From NCBI GenBank assembly GCA_947179485.1, contig OX359250.1, positions 7,607,873 through 7,671,872 on the forward strand: 64,000 nucleotides of DNA, in the 5' to 3' direction. Source of the DNA: Allacma fusca (Eukaryota > Arthropoda > Collembola > Symphypleona > Sminthuridae). Below the pieces are notes generated by a model. It searched no databases, had not been told where the DNA came from, and saw nothing but the letters and a program-made list of their open reading frames with translations. Shown here in pieces: positions 13,343 to 26,500 of the stretch (positions are counted from its first letter, which is position 1; each line of letters begins with the position of its first letter). The position numbers and the translations under genes were made by a program.

Positions 13343-14402
13343 ATGAATATGCCAAAAAGACAAAGTAGTTGGGAAAACTACCGAGCAGTGAAAGATTCCT
13401 CTATAGAAGTTATTAGAGCAGAATATCTCAAGAAAAATTTTGACCCGAACACTAACTTTCGTGGACAAACTTTGCTCACCACAAGTGTCATTGAGGGTCG
13501 GGCAGACGTGGTTCAACTGCTCTTGGAAATGGGAGCAAATCCTAACTTGAAGAGTGATGAGGGAGGTCGTAGAGAGACCCCTTTAATAACTGCAGTGCGC
13601 TTAAAAAAGTATTCGTGTGTTAAAATATTAACATCTAAGGGAGCACTAATTTCCACGACCAACTTTTACGGGTGATTATGTGTAACGTGTAATTTTTCCC
13701 GTATGATGCTCTGCTGCTAACTCATTTTGCCAGCTCTATTAATAATGCCGTAGTTAATTTCTAATGTGATATAGCTACAAGTTCTCATTAATTCTCACGC
13801 TACTCACTCACTCTAAACAATTTATTCTTTGTGCCCCCAGGCAAAATGCGGTATACCAGGCAGTTGTGGAGAATGCTTACGAAATCTTGCAGCACTTTCT
13901 CGGATGTCCACTGGACGAGGGAAAGCACTACACACAAGTTTCCTGTCCGTTTCATCTAGCACTTACTGAATCATTAATGAGCCACTCAAAAAAGAAATGC
14001 CTCCTACTCCTCTTGCGCTTTAATTACAACTGTCCGTGCATTCCCAAGCTCTGTACTAGAATTTGTCCAACGACAGATTCCCATGCCAGTTCTTACCGGT
14101 CTCAAGACATGATCAAAGTTGACCCTGATGTATTCAAATGGATATACCTATCTCTGGGCTACCCTCCCCTACCACTGCGACTATCACAAATAAAGGACGA
14201 AGTTGAGGAGAAAATGAGACAATTCTTCAGAGGAACGACACAATTCCAAGTAAAACTACAGTATTTAGTTAGGATTTATGTTCGTGAAATTTGCTCTATT
14301 TACTCGTTAAAATGTAAGAGCAGCTTTGTGAGTGCAATTGCTGCTCTTCCGTTACCTCCACGGTTAATTAATTTCCTTCTCCTTGGTGAAATTCGAACAT
14401 GA
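13343..14402 (+). CDS. Ankyrin repeat and SOCS box protein (ASB-like)
   Basis: Probable substrate receptor of a Cullin-5/Elongin-BC ubiquitin ligase. Two exons, 13343-13671 and 13841-14402, with a 169-nt intron (GG|GTGATT ... CCCCAG|G), join to 296 aa. Residues about 40-110 hold ankyrin repeats (GQTLLTTSVIEGRADVVQLL, RETPLITAVRLKKYSCVKIL). The middle resembles no family I can name and includes several cysteines (CLLLLLRFNYNCPCIPKLC). The C-terminus has a BC-box-like segment (LVRIYVREICSIYSL) and a Cul5-box-like LPLPPRLINFLLLGE, which together make a SOCS box. ASB membership rests on ankyrin repeats plus SOCS box; the exact subtype is not clear. The start is the first ATG of the open exon. Confidence 0.85.
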
Positions 14403-14440
14403 AGTGCCAAATTTTAATTTAAAGAGAGCTCATTTCTTAA

Positions 14441-14446
14441 AATAAA
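14441..14446 (+). promoter_or_regulatory. Candidate ASB poly(A) signal
   Basis: AATAAA lies about 38 nt after the ASB stop codon, a normal distance for a short 3' UTR. Confidence 0.5.
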
Positions 14447-16599
14447 TCGTTCAAATTGCACAATTGTCTTTAAAACTTGTCCTTCCTCCGCTTGAGAGAT
14501 TAGGAGGAAGCAACATATCCTAATTAAGTAGATCATTCATTCAAAATGCGATTAATTTCAATCTTCTTTCAACTGGCCTAAAAATCATACTGTTGACACT
14601 GCACTTTTAATTATTACTATTCACAAGGGTTTAAAAATAAATGTGCGACTGTCATGACGGAGAAACGCGATCGTAGCATGAATCAAAGGGGATCCTATAT
14701 CAACGGTTCCTCCAAAATAAAGAAGCATAAATAATGTCGTAGCATCCCCTGCGTCACACTCCTTTCAAAGAACATATATATGATTTTTAAAAGTGATGTC
14801 TCGTGTCAAAATCCCATTTGCCCTTAAGGAGTTTTACCGTATCAAAAAAATATTTCTCAATCCACACCATAACGACAAGTTACCCCTGGAAAGTGAGCCT
14901 CCTCAGACTCGAGAAAGAACATGAGACGTGAATGTTTTCCCCTATCAATTCGAGAATATTATAACAGCACATCGGATTTTCAAAAAAGAATCGCAAAACA
15001 AAATAAAGCTATGGTACATCTGTACAGTATGACAGGACTACGAATTGCCATGATTAAACATTCCTACACACCCTTTCCTCCTCGGTAAATGTGCAATCCC
15101 AAATGCAATACGGATCCAACAATACCCACGAAAATTCGGTAGAAATGACTCCCATGTACGGCTAAATACATACATACCTCAAAACTTCAAAGTGTTTCCA
15201 TGTATTTTTGAAGGAAGAGCAAAAGCATTCATCGTCCGTGGATGGGAAGGACAGTGCTCGCATATTAAACTCCTGTACTATGTATACCTTATCCGAAGTA
15301 CTTGCTCAAAATCAACTGAAACTGCCAAAACCCGCAGATTAATAATCCTAATCCTTTTTCATTTCGGGTAAAATGTCCTCTCTCTAACTATACACGAGTT
15401 TTTTCCACAGACATATACAGTAGTCCATTCCAGACATCCATTCCATCAGCCCTTCATAATCTATATACAATCATACATGTCCCTAAAATCTACAATCCGA
15501 TCGGATCTTCCCCCAATGTCCTAAACCCCAGTGAGCGACACATGTCAATACAATAATTTTTGAGATTATGCTCCAGAAAAATATCCCATATGTAACCACA
15601 TATTGCCCCCCGTATTGTCCTCCCGTACGTTTCCATAATCGGACCCAGCATACATAATCCAAACAAACATGGATTTGCCTCCTTTAATATTGAATGATTC
15701 TGTTCAAGCCTGTGAAACTATTGATCATTTCCTGTCTGATTGCCAAAGAAAAATTGCCTCATCGATCGTTAAGCCAACATGTGATTATAGCACTTGAAGT
15801 TGCCATTCCATTCATCTAATGTTACGTCCATACAATAACAACATGTAACGTTACAGTCATACAATAGCTCTCTCCAGCAGGGTTTAAATAATACCCAACA
15901 CCATTCCTAGTTATATTTACACTACGCCAAACACAACCTCACGTTTATATACATACAGGACCAAATGCCATGTGAGATGAAGATTTTTCTACAATAACAC
16001 AGACACACACACACACCCATGTGTGTGCCTCTGTGTATGTGTGGGGTTCCTTTCTAAGAATCCCCTCCGCAGTTAATACAGTTGCATACCTTCAGAAAAT
16101 ACCATCTGAAGTTACGGTCATACAATACCATGCTGAAGTTACCTTTTCACAATTCCGAGAATAATACGATCTGAAGTTACCTTCACATATATGCTGCAAT
16201 AAATAATGGTGTAGGCTTGAAATTCAAGTGGTGTTAATGTACATGGACTATGTAGTATGTACTTACTCTTCCCCTCTATATAATCTACTATATAGGCTCC
16301 GGGAGAGTAAATAAAGACTAATGGAGTACTGATAAACATTACTAGTGAGGTTTCCTATCCCTGACAAATGATGTGCGTTGACACTCTGACAGTGCTCAGG
16401 ACTCCCAACACACACGTAGTAAAAGTACAATGAGGCAAGGAAAGGAAAGTTTACGTGGCAGTCGTAATCTAAATTTCCCTCGCCAACATATATATTCTCC
16501 AAAGACTGAAGGAGCAGTCTGTCAACAGAGACGTAACAGGAGCATTAAATAAAGTCTGCAATCTGCATCATTTGAGTGAAGAGAGTAACCTAGCCAAGA
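14447..16599. other. Noncoding stretch between ASB and PMM
   Basis: No coding exon could be supported. Contents: degenerate copies of GTTACnGTCATACAATA (near 15821, 15850 and 16111); CTGAAGTTAC units at about 16106-16180; and an imperfect AC/TG dinucleotide tract around 16005-16042. Confidence 0.4.
15821..16182. repeat. Scattered degenerate GTTACnGTCATACAATA / CTGAAGTTAC repeats
   Basis: The unit GTTAC-GTCATACAATA occurs near 15821, 15850 and 16111. The unit CTGAAGTTAC occurs near 16106, 16133 and 16170, the later copies spaced 27-37 nt. They look like a decayed tandem array. An imperfect AC-rich microsatellite (about 16005-16042) lies between the two groups. Confidence 0.5.
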
Positions 16600-17464
16600 G
16601 AGGTGTATATAGAGTGTGAGAAGGAAAAAAAAAAGAAAAATAGATTTTTTTTGTCAGCAGGATTTTTTGTCAGTATTTTTTTTTTTTGTAGTATCTAGTA
16701 GTAGAGGTAGTAGTATAGAGTTGGGAGTTAAAAATAAAATATCGAAATTGAATCATTACCTCGAGTGGAGATCCCCGGTAAGTTAGCACAAGAGAGAGAG
16801 AGAGAGACAGAGCAGTCCGGGAGAGCGGTAGTGACAGCTGCGGTGTTACCATCATTACTTAAACATGACTCTTGCGTTCACAGGACGACTGGAGGACTGA
16901 TGCCCGACTCCGAGATCTCGAGACTATAACTCTCCGTGTGTGGAACTGTTGAATGTCCAGCGAGGGAAGACACAGTCGGACTGGAGTGCTTGGGTCGATG
17001 GGAGTACATTCTATTCGCTAATTCCAGAGTCAATATTGAATGTAGACGAGTGTCTGTGTACTGCTCCCGCAAAACTCTACGCTATAGAGCCAGAGAGCCA
17101 GAACGTCGGAGAGGTAGAGAGTGAAGACTACCCGGAACTACCGCGCGACTCACTGAGAGGAGGGTTCCTGCTCGGTAAGTTCGGAGAGAGAGAGAGAGGC
17201 AGTCAAGGCACAATATAGCGATACAAGGGAGGGAAGTTGGAGAGAGAGCAAAGACGGGGTTTTTTTGTATATACTTGCAGGAGAGGACCAGAGTCTGAAG
17301 TAGTTTGTAGTAGCCGGAGACCCGAAGAAGAGCGTTTGCAGTATTGATCGAAGCAACCCTACCATCAGGACATCCTCTCTTCGAAGAGAATATTCTCCTA
17401 AAGGGTCTCACATACCATCGTATGTTTCTTCTCCTTGGCCCGAAGAGCTTTAAATTCAAAGAAC
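16600..17464. promoter_or_regulatory. Purine-rich leader/promoter region upstream of PMM
   Basis: Several short GA tracts (about 16790-16806, 17186-17198, 17240-17250) lie here, and the sequence is visibly more G+C rich than its surroundings. Two GTAAGT donors (near 16771 and 17173) could end noncoding first exons. A 92-codon plus-strand frame (16940-17218) has no ATG start of its own and no family match. I treat the region as a probable promoter/5' leader. Confidence 0.3.
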
Positions 17465-19867
17465 ATGTCATCTCCACAAGATGTTTTACTCCTTTTTGAT
17501 GTCGATGGAACTCTCACGAACCCGAGACAAGTATGTGTATCAAATCAATCTGTATTAATTATGGGTAAAGACTCTAAGGGCATTTCCAATCATAATCACG
17601 TTTTTTTTTTAAAAATGTTTTGAGGCTTTTTTGTGTGGGAGGAAATTCCTATCAAAGTCTTATTTCCTAACCTTCAGCCTCCAGAATCTCCTCTCACTTT
17701 GGTCGTGTCTATTTCCCATCTCAGGCTTGACATCCTGCCCAAAGGGGTATACCGTGTTGTATATTCATTATGTATTGAGGATGGGACAGCTTTAGGGGGG
17801 GGTGACGGTAAAGGAAGTTATATAGGATTGGGTTAAGTATGTATGTAGACAATAGATCGAAGGCTCCGAGAACGATCTATTGTACGGGTGTGCATAGGGG
17901 ATGTGTTTCTGAAAAAATTAGCATTGGAGAGGCATGACAAGAGATGTTGAATGCATAAGTGGGGATTCGGTAGTTTTTAAAGCAAGAAGAATTACACCGT
18001 CTTTGGAGTTGTTCCCTATCTCGAAGGACTCGACAGCCTTATCTTTACGAAACAGCGTACAGTGGAGGGAAGATAACTCACGCTTTGTATTACACACACT
18101 TTCAAAGCTTTCTGAAAGTTTCACATCCAAATTTATAGTCTTGCGCGAATTTTTACTTCGGGCATGCGTTTCCATCCTGTCAGCCTCACATTCCCTTTGA
18201 AACGGAATGGGAAGCCTGGATTTCTCGTCCTATGTTTTTCTTCCTCCCATTCTTTCAGATGTAGGAAAATGTTTTGTTTCATTTCTTGGATAGGGAAGTA
18301 CATTAATTCTACAGGGCTTAAACTCGGATAACATGAATGTATGAATTGACATGAATGTTGAAGGGATGAGAATAGGAATATGATACAATTGTAAAAACTA
18401 ATTGTTTGGGTTGCTTTGTTCAGCTGTAGTTTCTCTCGGCTGTCAATTTCAATTAAAGAGCTAAACAAATATTGCATGGGGTTAGATGAGGACACACGGT
18501 CACGTCATAATTCCTATTGTATGTTACCAGACTGTTTGATATGGTATAATTATATGGAATGATATGACTATGGTATATCTATATGGTGGAAATGTTCACG
18601 TATTGAGGCAGCTTGAGATCCATATTACATTTCATAAACTTTTGGGAGTGTTATGATATGTTATATAATTATGCACATGTAAAATTCAATCAGTTAATGG
18701 ATCTCTGACTAATCGGCCTTTGCATTCTGGGATGACGCTAATAAATTAATGTGCATCCGAGTCATATGAACATGATTGTAATTTGCTCCCGGAGGTGAGC
18801 GGGCTGTCCTTAAGCGTTGTTAATTCAGTCAGGCAATGAAGTTTATTAATAATGTAAACTATGACTGAGCTGGAATTTTACGGGTGAAATAAAATGATCT
18901 GAATATTTTTAGAACATTGATCCGGTAGTGTATGACTTCATTGTGAAGGAAGTACGAAGTCGGGCTGCTGTAGGCTTGGTCGGAGGTTCTGACTTGGGGA
19001 AAATTTTGGAGCAAATGGGAGGCCAAAAGGGTGAGTTAGATGGATTATTTTTTTTTGTCATTTAGTGAAGTACCCGCACTTACGTTGCATGCGTCGTATT
19101 TGCTGAAGCGATGAAAGAAGTTAGCACGTAATTTTTCGGGTGGAACTTTGTTATTTTAGTTCAATATGTATTTCTTTCCTCCCTATTAGCTATTAATGAC
19201 TTCGACTATGTCTTCTCGGAAAATGGTCTGGTGGCCTACGAAGGTGGCAATCTCTTGGGAACTCAATCCATACAGGATTGCATTGGAGAGGAGAAATTGC
19301 AGAAATTCATCAATTTTTCATTAGCCTACATGTCCAAACTGACATTACCTTTAAAGAGAGGTAACTTCATTGAGTTTCGCAAAGGAATGATAAATGTGTC
19401 GCCTGTGGGTCGATCGTGCAGTCAAGAGGAGCGGATACAATTTTATAACTATGATAAGGTGAGCTGGGAAACTTGTATAGATATACTTCGAGTTGCTATT
19501 CTAAAAGTGTCCATGCAAGTGAATTTAAATTGCTGAAATAGAATTTGAGAGCGCTCATTGTGAATTCTGGTTTCAGGAACATAAAATTCGAGAGAATTTT
19601 GTCCAGGCTTTAAAGAAAGAATTCCCTGATTTGGGCTTGACTTTTTCTATCGGTGGGCAAATTAGTTTTGATGTCTTTCCAACTGGTTGGGATAAAACTT
19701 ACTGTCTGAGATATGTTGAGAAGTTCCCGACGATACATTTTTTTGGAGACAAAACTAACCCGGGCGAAAATGACCATGAAATTTTCGAATCATCGCGAAC
19801 CGTGGGGCATTGTGTAACTAGTCCACACGATACTATGGAAAAAGTTCGGGAGATTTTGGGCTTTTGA
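17465..19867 (+). CDS. PMM: Phosphomannomutase (eukaryotic PMM, HAD superfamily)
   Basis: Converts mannose-6-phosphate to mannose-1-phosphate for GDP-mannose and N-glycan synthesis in the cytosol. Four exons (17465-17530, 18913-19030, 19190-19458, 19577-19867) join to 247 aa, the usual PMM length. The catalytic HAD motif FDVDGTLT is at residues about 11-18, with the nucleophile and acid/base aspartates intact. Other family blocks: [48 protein letters not shown] with [27 protein letters not shown], and the Mg-binding [17 protein letters not shown]. Intron 1 is 1382 nt; the others are about 120-160 nt. A single ATG fits the family N-terminus. Whether it is nearer PMM1 or PMM2 cannot be said by eye. 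Confidence 0.95.
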
Positions 19868-20022
19868 CCAAAAACATTTAAATGTGATAAGATCATGGTT
19901 TCTAAATCACGAAATAACCTATTCCAATATTATTTATTCCTCAACGTTTGATACGTTATGTACAGAAGATGGTCAGTGTCAGTTGTAATTGTAATAATTG
20001 TAAATCACACGAAATTAATTGA

Positions 20023-20028
20023 AATAAA
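20023..20028 (+). promoter_or_regulatory. Candidate PMM poly(A) signal
   Basis: AATAAA about 155 nt downstream of the PMM stop codon; use is inferred from position only. Confidence 0.4.
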
Positions 20029-22930
20029 GGCATTTTTAACCGTATTTCCAAACGATTATACTGGGTTTCAATGTCTTGCAGGGTCTAAAGCACCCCGAAG
20101 TTACTTTAAGACTCCACTACTTCAATTCGCACATAAAACGCATAGAGATTTTATTACATTCGAGTAGGCAGAGCTTACATTGCGTGTTTTTCCTATAGAA
20201 CCATTTCATTTTTGCAATAAGAAAAATGAAAAATTCATGATGAAATACTATACGCGTCATTTGGTAAGTATTGTCGTCATATACCGTGGTGATATCAACG
20301 GTTGCTCCCCAATCATACATTTGTACAAGGCAACGTGAAGAACCCGCAGTCAGTTTTTAGCTTTCCCATAAAATCTAAGCAGTGTGTATTTGAAACCAGA
20401 TAAGATGTGTAAGATATAATGTGGTATAGTTTATTCTGAAGTGTCTTAATAGCTGTCATAAAAATGGAATAGCCTTGTAAGTCGAATTATACAAAATCTG
20501 GCACGCATTTTTATGACATCTTTGTTTCTACGTGATTTTCGCACCACCAGGATTTTACCCTCCTAATGTTGTGCACACTTTAAGAACATGTTTTAATCAA
20601 ATGTGCCATATTGTCATACTAGGGAAACTATAGTTTTGAGAAATATTTTCCCCTGGAATCAGTAGTACATGATGCTCTGCTAGGTAGGTTGACTTTTAAG
20701 CTTTCCTCCATTCGTGAATGTATCGGATAAACTTAGTGGCTTGACATGTATAAGAGACAAAAAGTATCCCTTTCATTGAGTTTATGTGAGTATGAGTAAT
20801 ACCCAATATGTGCAATTTGGTGTTATTGCTACCCCGAATTAACTTTATTAAAAGTTTCATGTCTCATTGTGCCGTGTGCCATACCACCTACATCAACTCT
20901 AGCTTATTTTGCATTTAGTACTTTTCCAGTGGATGTTCGTGACTGAGGTGATTTCCATGACTTGGTAACCATGTCTACCTTAGATGTCATTTTCATCAGG
21001 ATTTCGAAGTCTCACAACAGATTACATGTCATTCAAGAAAAATCAACGCTTCGATCTAGTAAAATGTAAATGCTTGCGACCACGGGAAACCAAGAAGTTC
21101 TCCCCGTTTCTGTTCTTCTACTGTATGTGTACTGTAGTCGTAGCCTCTGTCAACGTGATTCCATTCCAGTCCATAATAATATCCCACTTTATTCGTAGTC
21201 GTGACATTTTCGTTTTTCTTAACTTCTCCCAAGTCGCAAATAAAAGATAGGCGTATCTTCCCTTATGTCATTTCATATTATATCTCGTAAATATTCTGGT
21301 TGATTATCCATAAATACGGCACACATGAAAAATATCCCAAAGGATTGATGTGCATTGTATATAGCAAAAATTAAACGTGAAATGGCAACTCTTCTCCTGG
21401 ATTCACAGCCACCTATCACCGTACCATGACTGCTACTTCTCACGAGCAGAAATCACCGCTGTTCGTTTACAACATCGCTTCCAGCCTGCTTGATGTAATT
21501 ATACACATAGGTAATTAAGTAGAAATTCTGAGGATCCAAGTATGTACATACAAACTACAGCATGCACATGTCGTGACAGAAGGTGCAGATTTTTCCCTGT
21601 TTAATCGATTAATGACTCCATAAAAAGCCAATCCTAGCCTGGTTATCTTATTATTTCCAGTTCGTACTAATAATGAGGAAAGATTCACGGGAAAGTTTCT
21701 GGAGTTTGAAACATTGCATTTCTATTATTATTGCTCATGCTCGAAATTTTCCAACACAGGAACTTTCCCGACATCATGTCAGAAGAAGGCCCCAAGACCA
21801 ATCCACGTCAAACTTTGAGTTTGCGGGCTAAATTGTGCTATAAATACTCCATTTTAGTTTGTATAATCTTGCAACAAATCTTGAATAGTATGTTTTTAAG
21901 CTCCGCAACATTCCATTGATTTGCTCCTGCTGGGAATTTCGACACTGTCGTAGCAAGTTGAATGAAATGAACTAATGGTTTATTATTCTTGGAAAAATAA
22001 AGAATATAAATACCAGATAAATGGTATTTAGTTTCGCAGTCAGGCTGTCACACAGTTTTATCTGCATGATCAAAATCACAGTACAAATACACGACATTCT
22101 GTATATAATACACACACTCTTAGCGTCTACTCCTATTAAAACATTTTGTATGTGTAGCAAGGAACGCCTGTTGATCTCCTCTGAGGGTGTGCTTACCCTT
22201 GATTAAATTTTGAGATCCCAACACAATATGTACCTTGAAGATTGAGTCAATGAGAGGGGCTCTAGTTATGAGTTATGAGTAGCTACTGATTTTTCAAGAA
22301 TATCATTGTTAAGCATGATGGTCGTGTGTGTGAAAATTGCACTTAAGGGGCGGTTCTTGGCGTCAGGACTGACACCCCCGAAATATTAATTGTTTACCAC
22401 AAGTCTAATGACTCAGAGTGTATGAATTAGAAGTTGGTGAAACGCATTCTTAGCACCACTTCAGTTATTCAGAGAGTAAGGGCGAAAACAGAGCTATAAC
22501 TATACTTCACCAAGTTCTGCTGTCAAGAAAGGCAGAAGGCAGTTTATCGTTTGCATTAGCATGTAAGTGAGAAGTGATCACGGTATTAGTCAACCCACAT
22601 CAGTAAATATTTCAGTGGAGCTCTGCCTCAAGTTGGAAATTTAACGTTAGCTCGTCATGCTTTAGTTTTGGCATATATCTTAAAGTGACACAATTTGTTC
22701 CTTCAGTCTTCCACATTGGATCTGCATATCCTCATTGAATAATGCACCGCTGAGTTGAAAAATAGTGCCATTTCTGAAAGATTTTACCATGATAATCCTA
22801 AGTATGGAGAAAATCTTTATTTTGTGAAGTATTCTGAAATAATTTTTTTTTTGTTTATAAATATTGAGTAATTATTACTTCTTAGAATTGTGAAGTCATA
22901 CTAATACGAGTTTCTGCTGTTTCTTTGATT
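20029..22930. other. Gene-poor region upstream of the EB-domain gene
   Basis: About 2.9 kb without a supportable exon. Short open frames (for example 20984-21250 and 21731-21919) show no splice context or family signal. The missing 5' exon(s) of the EB-domain gene should lie here, but I could not place them. Confidence 0.4.
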
Positions 22931-22932
22931 TA

Positions 22933-23501
22933 CAAAAGGAGAGGGCCTTCTAGGACAGACTTGTTTAATTCTATTTCTCATTGGGAATATAGTCAAAATA
23001 AGTTTCGGGCAGTATCAACAATACCCGGGTCAGTATCCACCGGTCTACACTAATCAACAGCAATACAACCCACCTTATAACCCTCAATATAACCCACGAC
23101 AGCCGTCATCTGGAGTTGGATACAGGGATTACGGAGATCAATGTCAGCCCAAAGCATCCCTTGCTTTCCCTACAGATGAATCAGCACTGTGTGATCTAGG
23201 CAGGGGGCTTACGTGTACTCACTTCCAGTGTACTTGTATAGCACCGGGTGCAATCTACAGACATGGGAAATGTCGGGCCAAAGTGGCTCGACCATGTGAA
23301 AGCACTGATGGAACATCTCTGGAATGTATCGTGAATGCAGAATGTAATTCAGCAACACGTCTCTGTCAATGCAAACGAAGCTACTGGGCTAATGATGAGA
23401 GCACGGCTTGCAATCAAGGTGGAAAACTCAGAATAAACTCGTGGCATGGTTGTGTTCTTGTAATTATCGTTTTTATACATCGTCAGCTGTCTATGAGTTG
23501 A
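22933..23501 (+). CDS. Secreted cysteine-rich protein with EB module (5' end missing)
   Basis: A plausible acceptor (TTTACAAAAG at about 22930-22940) opens a frame that starts with a hydrophobic run (CLILFLIGNIVKISFG), the likely rest of a signal peptide. A Gln/Tyr/Pro/Asn-rich linker follows (QYQQYPGQYPPVYTNQQQ), then a cysteine-rich region with EB-type spacing (CDLGRGLTCTHFQCTC, CESTDG, CIVNAECNSATRLCQCK). EB modules occur in extracellular proteins of nematodes and arthropods; their roles are mostly unknown. The frame ends at 23501 after GCVLVIIVFI and a short tail, which could be a GPI-type signal or read-through into an intron at ATCAAG|GTGGAA. No start codon is visible in this exon, so at least one upstream exon is missing. 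Confidence 0.6.
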
Positions 23502-26500
23502 GTCTGCATGGGAATTAGTTCGTTCGGTATGACATTTTTTGAGCTATATCTTCTGTGAGAATCCCAGATTCAGTACACATAACTCTGGACCAATAAGTAA
23601 ATTTATATCTCAATGTGCCCCTTGAAATGAAGTGTGTTTTAAGCAAATAAAATATATAGTTTCTTGTTCATGTTTTTATAGGAGAATATTTTTGCTGTAA
23701 ATCGAAATGTGCTATTTTTTTTTGTACAAATAATGAAATAATTACTTATTTCGAGAGTCACAGGTCACATTGTCTGCAAAATGGTGTTGTTAGTTCTGAA
23801 ACGTTGTGGAGTAATTTCCAAGGAACCCACTCTCATTTAACGACACGTGGGTATTAATTAGCGTTTTTGTGAAAGTAGGCTCACGTACAATAAGCATCTC
23901 AATTTGTCGTATGTAGTCAAAACTGTGCTCAACAGAAAAAGCAAGGCATTGACCTCAACTTTAAATAATGAGCTGTAGAATATTTCGAGGAGTAGATGAG
24001 TGCAAGCTCAATTATGCATGCTCTACAAGGATTAATGCGAGCGGTGGTTGATTTGTGATATGATTCCTATACATAGGAGATAGGACATATAGTCATAGTG
24101 TAAGCCGGAGCTGTGCAGGTAGAATTTGGATGAACATAAATACAGATGTGCTATAGCGTGCATAGATTGGTGACAACGGATTTAGGACAGGGAGAAAAAA
24201 GGCTGCTGTTGCATATATGTACATGTAATTTAAAGAGCAAACATCTCAAATGATCCGTGCGATCATGAATCGTTGGTCCTTTTCATCTGCCTTTATGAAT
24301 TATCACTGCGACCACGTTCTACAATTTCCAGATTCCCGAATCCAAATAATTACACGGGATCGAAACACAGGCATACTTGTAGAAATGGAGCTCATGTAAT
24401 CTCAAACGACTGTGTCACTGTCGCTCCCAGTGGTTTTTATTCGTCAATATTGGTAGGCAGAGGCATATTTTCCGAGTGACGTGTTCTCAAAATATTTAGA
24501 CGATGAAGAAACTGATTCACAAAGGCACCATTTTCATTCTAAAGGTATTATGATTAGTAATGACCTCATAAACGATTCCCCATTGTTTAAGCAAAACGTA
24601 CACTTGAATAGTACTGGAGTACGCAACGAGCTACATCCTACTATTGAAATAATATCGGTCCTTGGATACAATACAGCAGTACAGTACAAACAGAAGTCAT
24701 TCCTGTCATAAATGACTTTATGAATTGATTTTTAAACAGTGCCTATAAATGTAACGTAATTATGTACATACTTTTATACTATATGTACTAATGTGTAGAT
24801 ATGTTTGTTCCAAATCCGGGTTCCAGTTCGTTCATGTTAACTTCGTGCATGGGAAAATAATAATTCCCTTTACGTATCTTGTTTGAAGGAGAGCTCTGGC
24901 TCGAAAGATGGAAGATAACAAGTGTTTTTTGATCTGACAACGTCAGTTCAACAACAGGAATCAGTTTCAATTAATGGACAGTTCCGCTCCATTTGCAGGC
25001 AATTCTGAGGCTAGGCCGTATTTTAGGAAACAACCCCGAGGTCATGCAAAATAATAGATTATTTGACCTGGTCGTTATAGAATATAGAATTTATACAAAA
25101 TTGTACATTAAAATCTGTTTATATTGCCGCTTCCTTTGTACTTTTACCTTAAAAACTAAGGGTATGCTGTCAGTCATTTGATTGATGTGAGAAATTCGTT
25201 TGTAGTATTTTACAGTTCATGTAACTATAGTAGTGTAACCATACCATAGTTTTTGGATTATGAAACAATGACAACCTTGTTTGTTGAGGTACATTTCCGC
25301 CTTGTTCGTGTACTTTCTTCCCTGCTCCTGCCAATAAAAGCAAGGTGATTCATCATCTACTTAACAATTTTCCAACTGAACTTGTATTTTTCTAATTAGA
25401 CATATTGTGTAATGTGAGTCATTCATAAGTGCACGTCGTTGTATATTTATAAATTTAATGAGTCTAGAATTGACCACTAATTGCCTCATGACGAAGCGAA
25501 GGAGAGACTTAATAATGACTTAATATGCATGAGCTCGCGTCACTCTGGGTTTTAAGTAGGGAAGTATTGTCACATTTCATCCGATTCATGCATTTCTGGA
25601 GCTCATATCCAATCTAAAATTGTTCAAAGTCATGTCAGGACGTGAGGAGGCAGAGGGGGAATTTTTTCGGGATAGAGAGACCTTTTCCGAATGCCATAAA
25701 TTAGTGTGTCTATGACTCATGTTTGCAAATCCAAAGCAACTGCATTCAACCAGTTACATTGTCTTACTTTAAATCTGAACTATTCAAACTATTAGGCCTA
25801 TAAGCCTACACAGCCAGGTAACTGGAGCCGGAGCCTGTACCTAACACATCTGTCGCAGGTAAGTTATTTCCTGCAGATATGCATCCTGGCAATAACGAGT
25901 TTATACATTCTGAAAATAATTTTCTTGTATGATGTATGGCTCTAGGTTTAATATGTGCGTGGAGTGATTATGCTTGCTCTTATGGAAACCAAAGTATATA
26001 GCTCACCGTAGGCAGGAGGTTTTCAAGAGGATGTTTTGGCGTAAGATTTGGAAAGCATAAGCCCTGTAAGCATTCAGGCAGGCAGTTTAAAAGCGAGAAA
26101 ATTGTTTTGAATGTGTCCATAAATCCACGGAAGTCATTATATGAAGAGACAATAATAATGACAACTACCCTTACAGTGAGCTTGTACCTGGGCACCTGAA
26201 TGTGAAATAGTTTCTTCGTCTCACAATCAGTAAAATTCTTCTAGTGTTTCTATACATGTACCTTATAAATGAATAGAAGTCTAACATTTCCATACTATAA
26301 TGCAGAAAAGTAAGCACAGTTCCTTTTAACGTGCCGTGGAACCAGGGGATTTTAAGTGTAAACTTGATTTTAAGCTATGTTAATGCTATGTATGCAATAT
26401 TTAAATACATACATACTTGTGTATACATACCTGTGTACACATTTCACTGCTCCTTTCGCTTGCAATTCCCGTGGAGTGTGAAGGAAAGATTCATTAGAGG

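Noticed and set aside
16005-16042. AC/TG tract as a regulatory element
   Set aside because: Looks like an ordinary imperfect dinucleotide microsatellite.
16940-17218. 92-codon plus-strand frame upstream of PMM with protein-like composition
   Set aside because: No ATG in frame, an in-frame TGA just upstream, and no acceptor that avoids it; better explained as G+C-rich leader sequence.
17082-17477. 131-codon minus-strand frame over the PMM start
   Set aside because: Low-complexity Ser/Leu/Arg translation antisense to a purine-rich tract and to PMM exon 1; no family signal.
24481-24711. 76-codon frame as a downstream exon of the EB gene
   Set aside because: No acceptor or cysteine pattern links it, and the region is otherwise noncoding.
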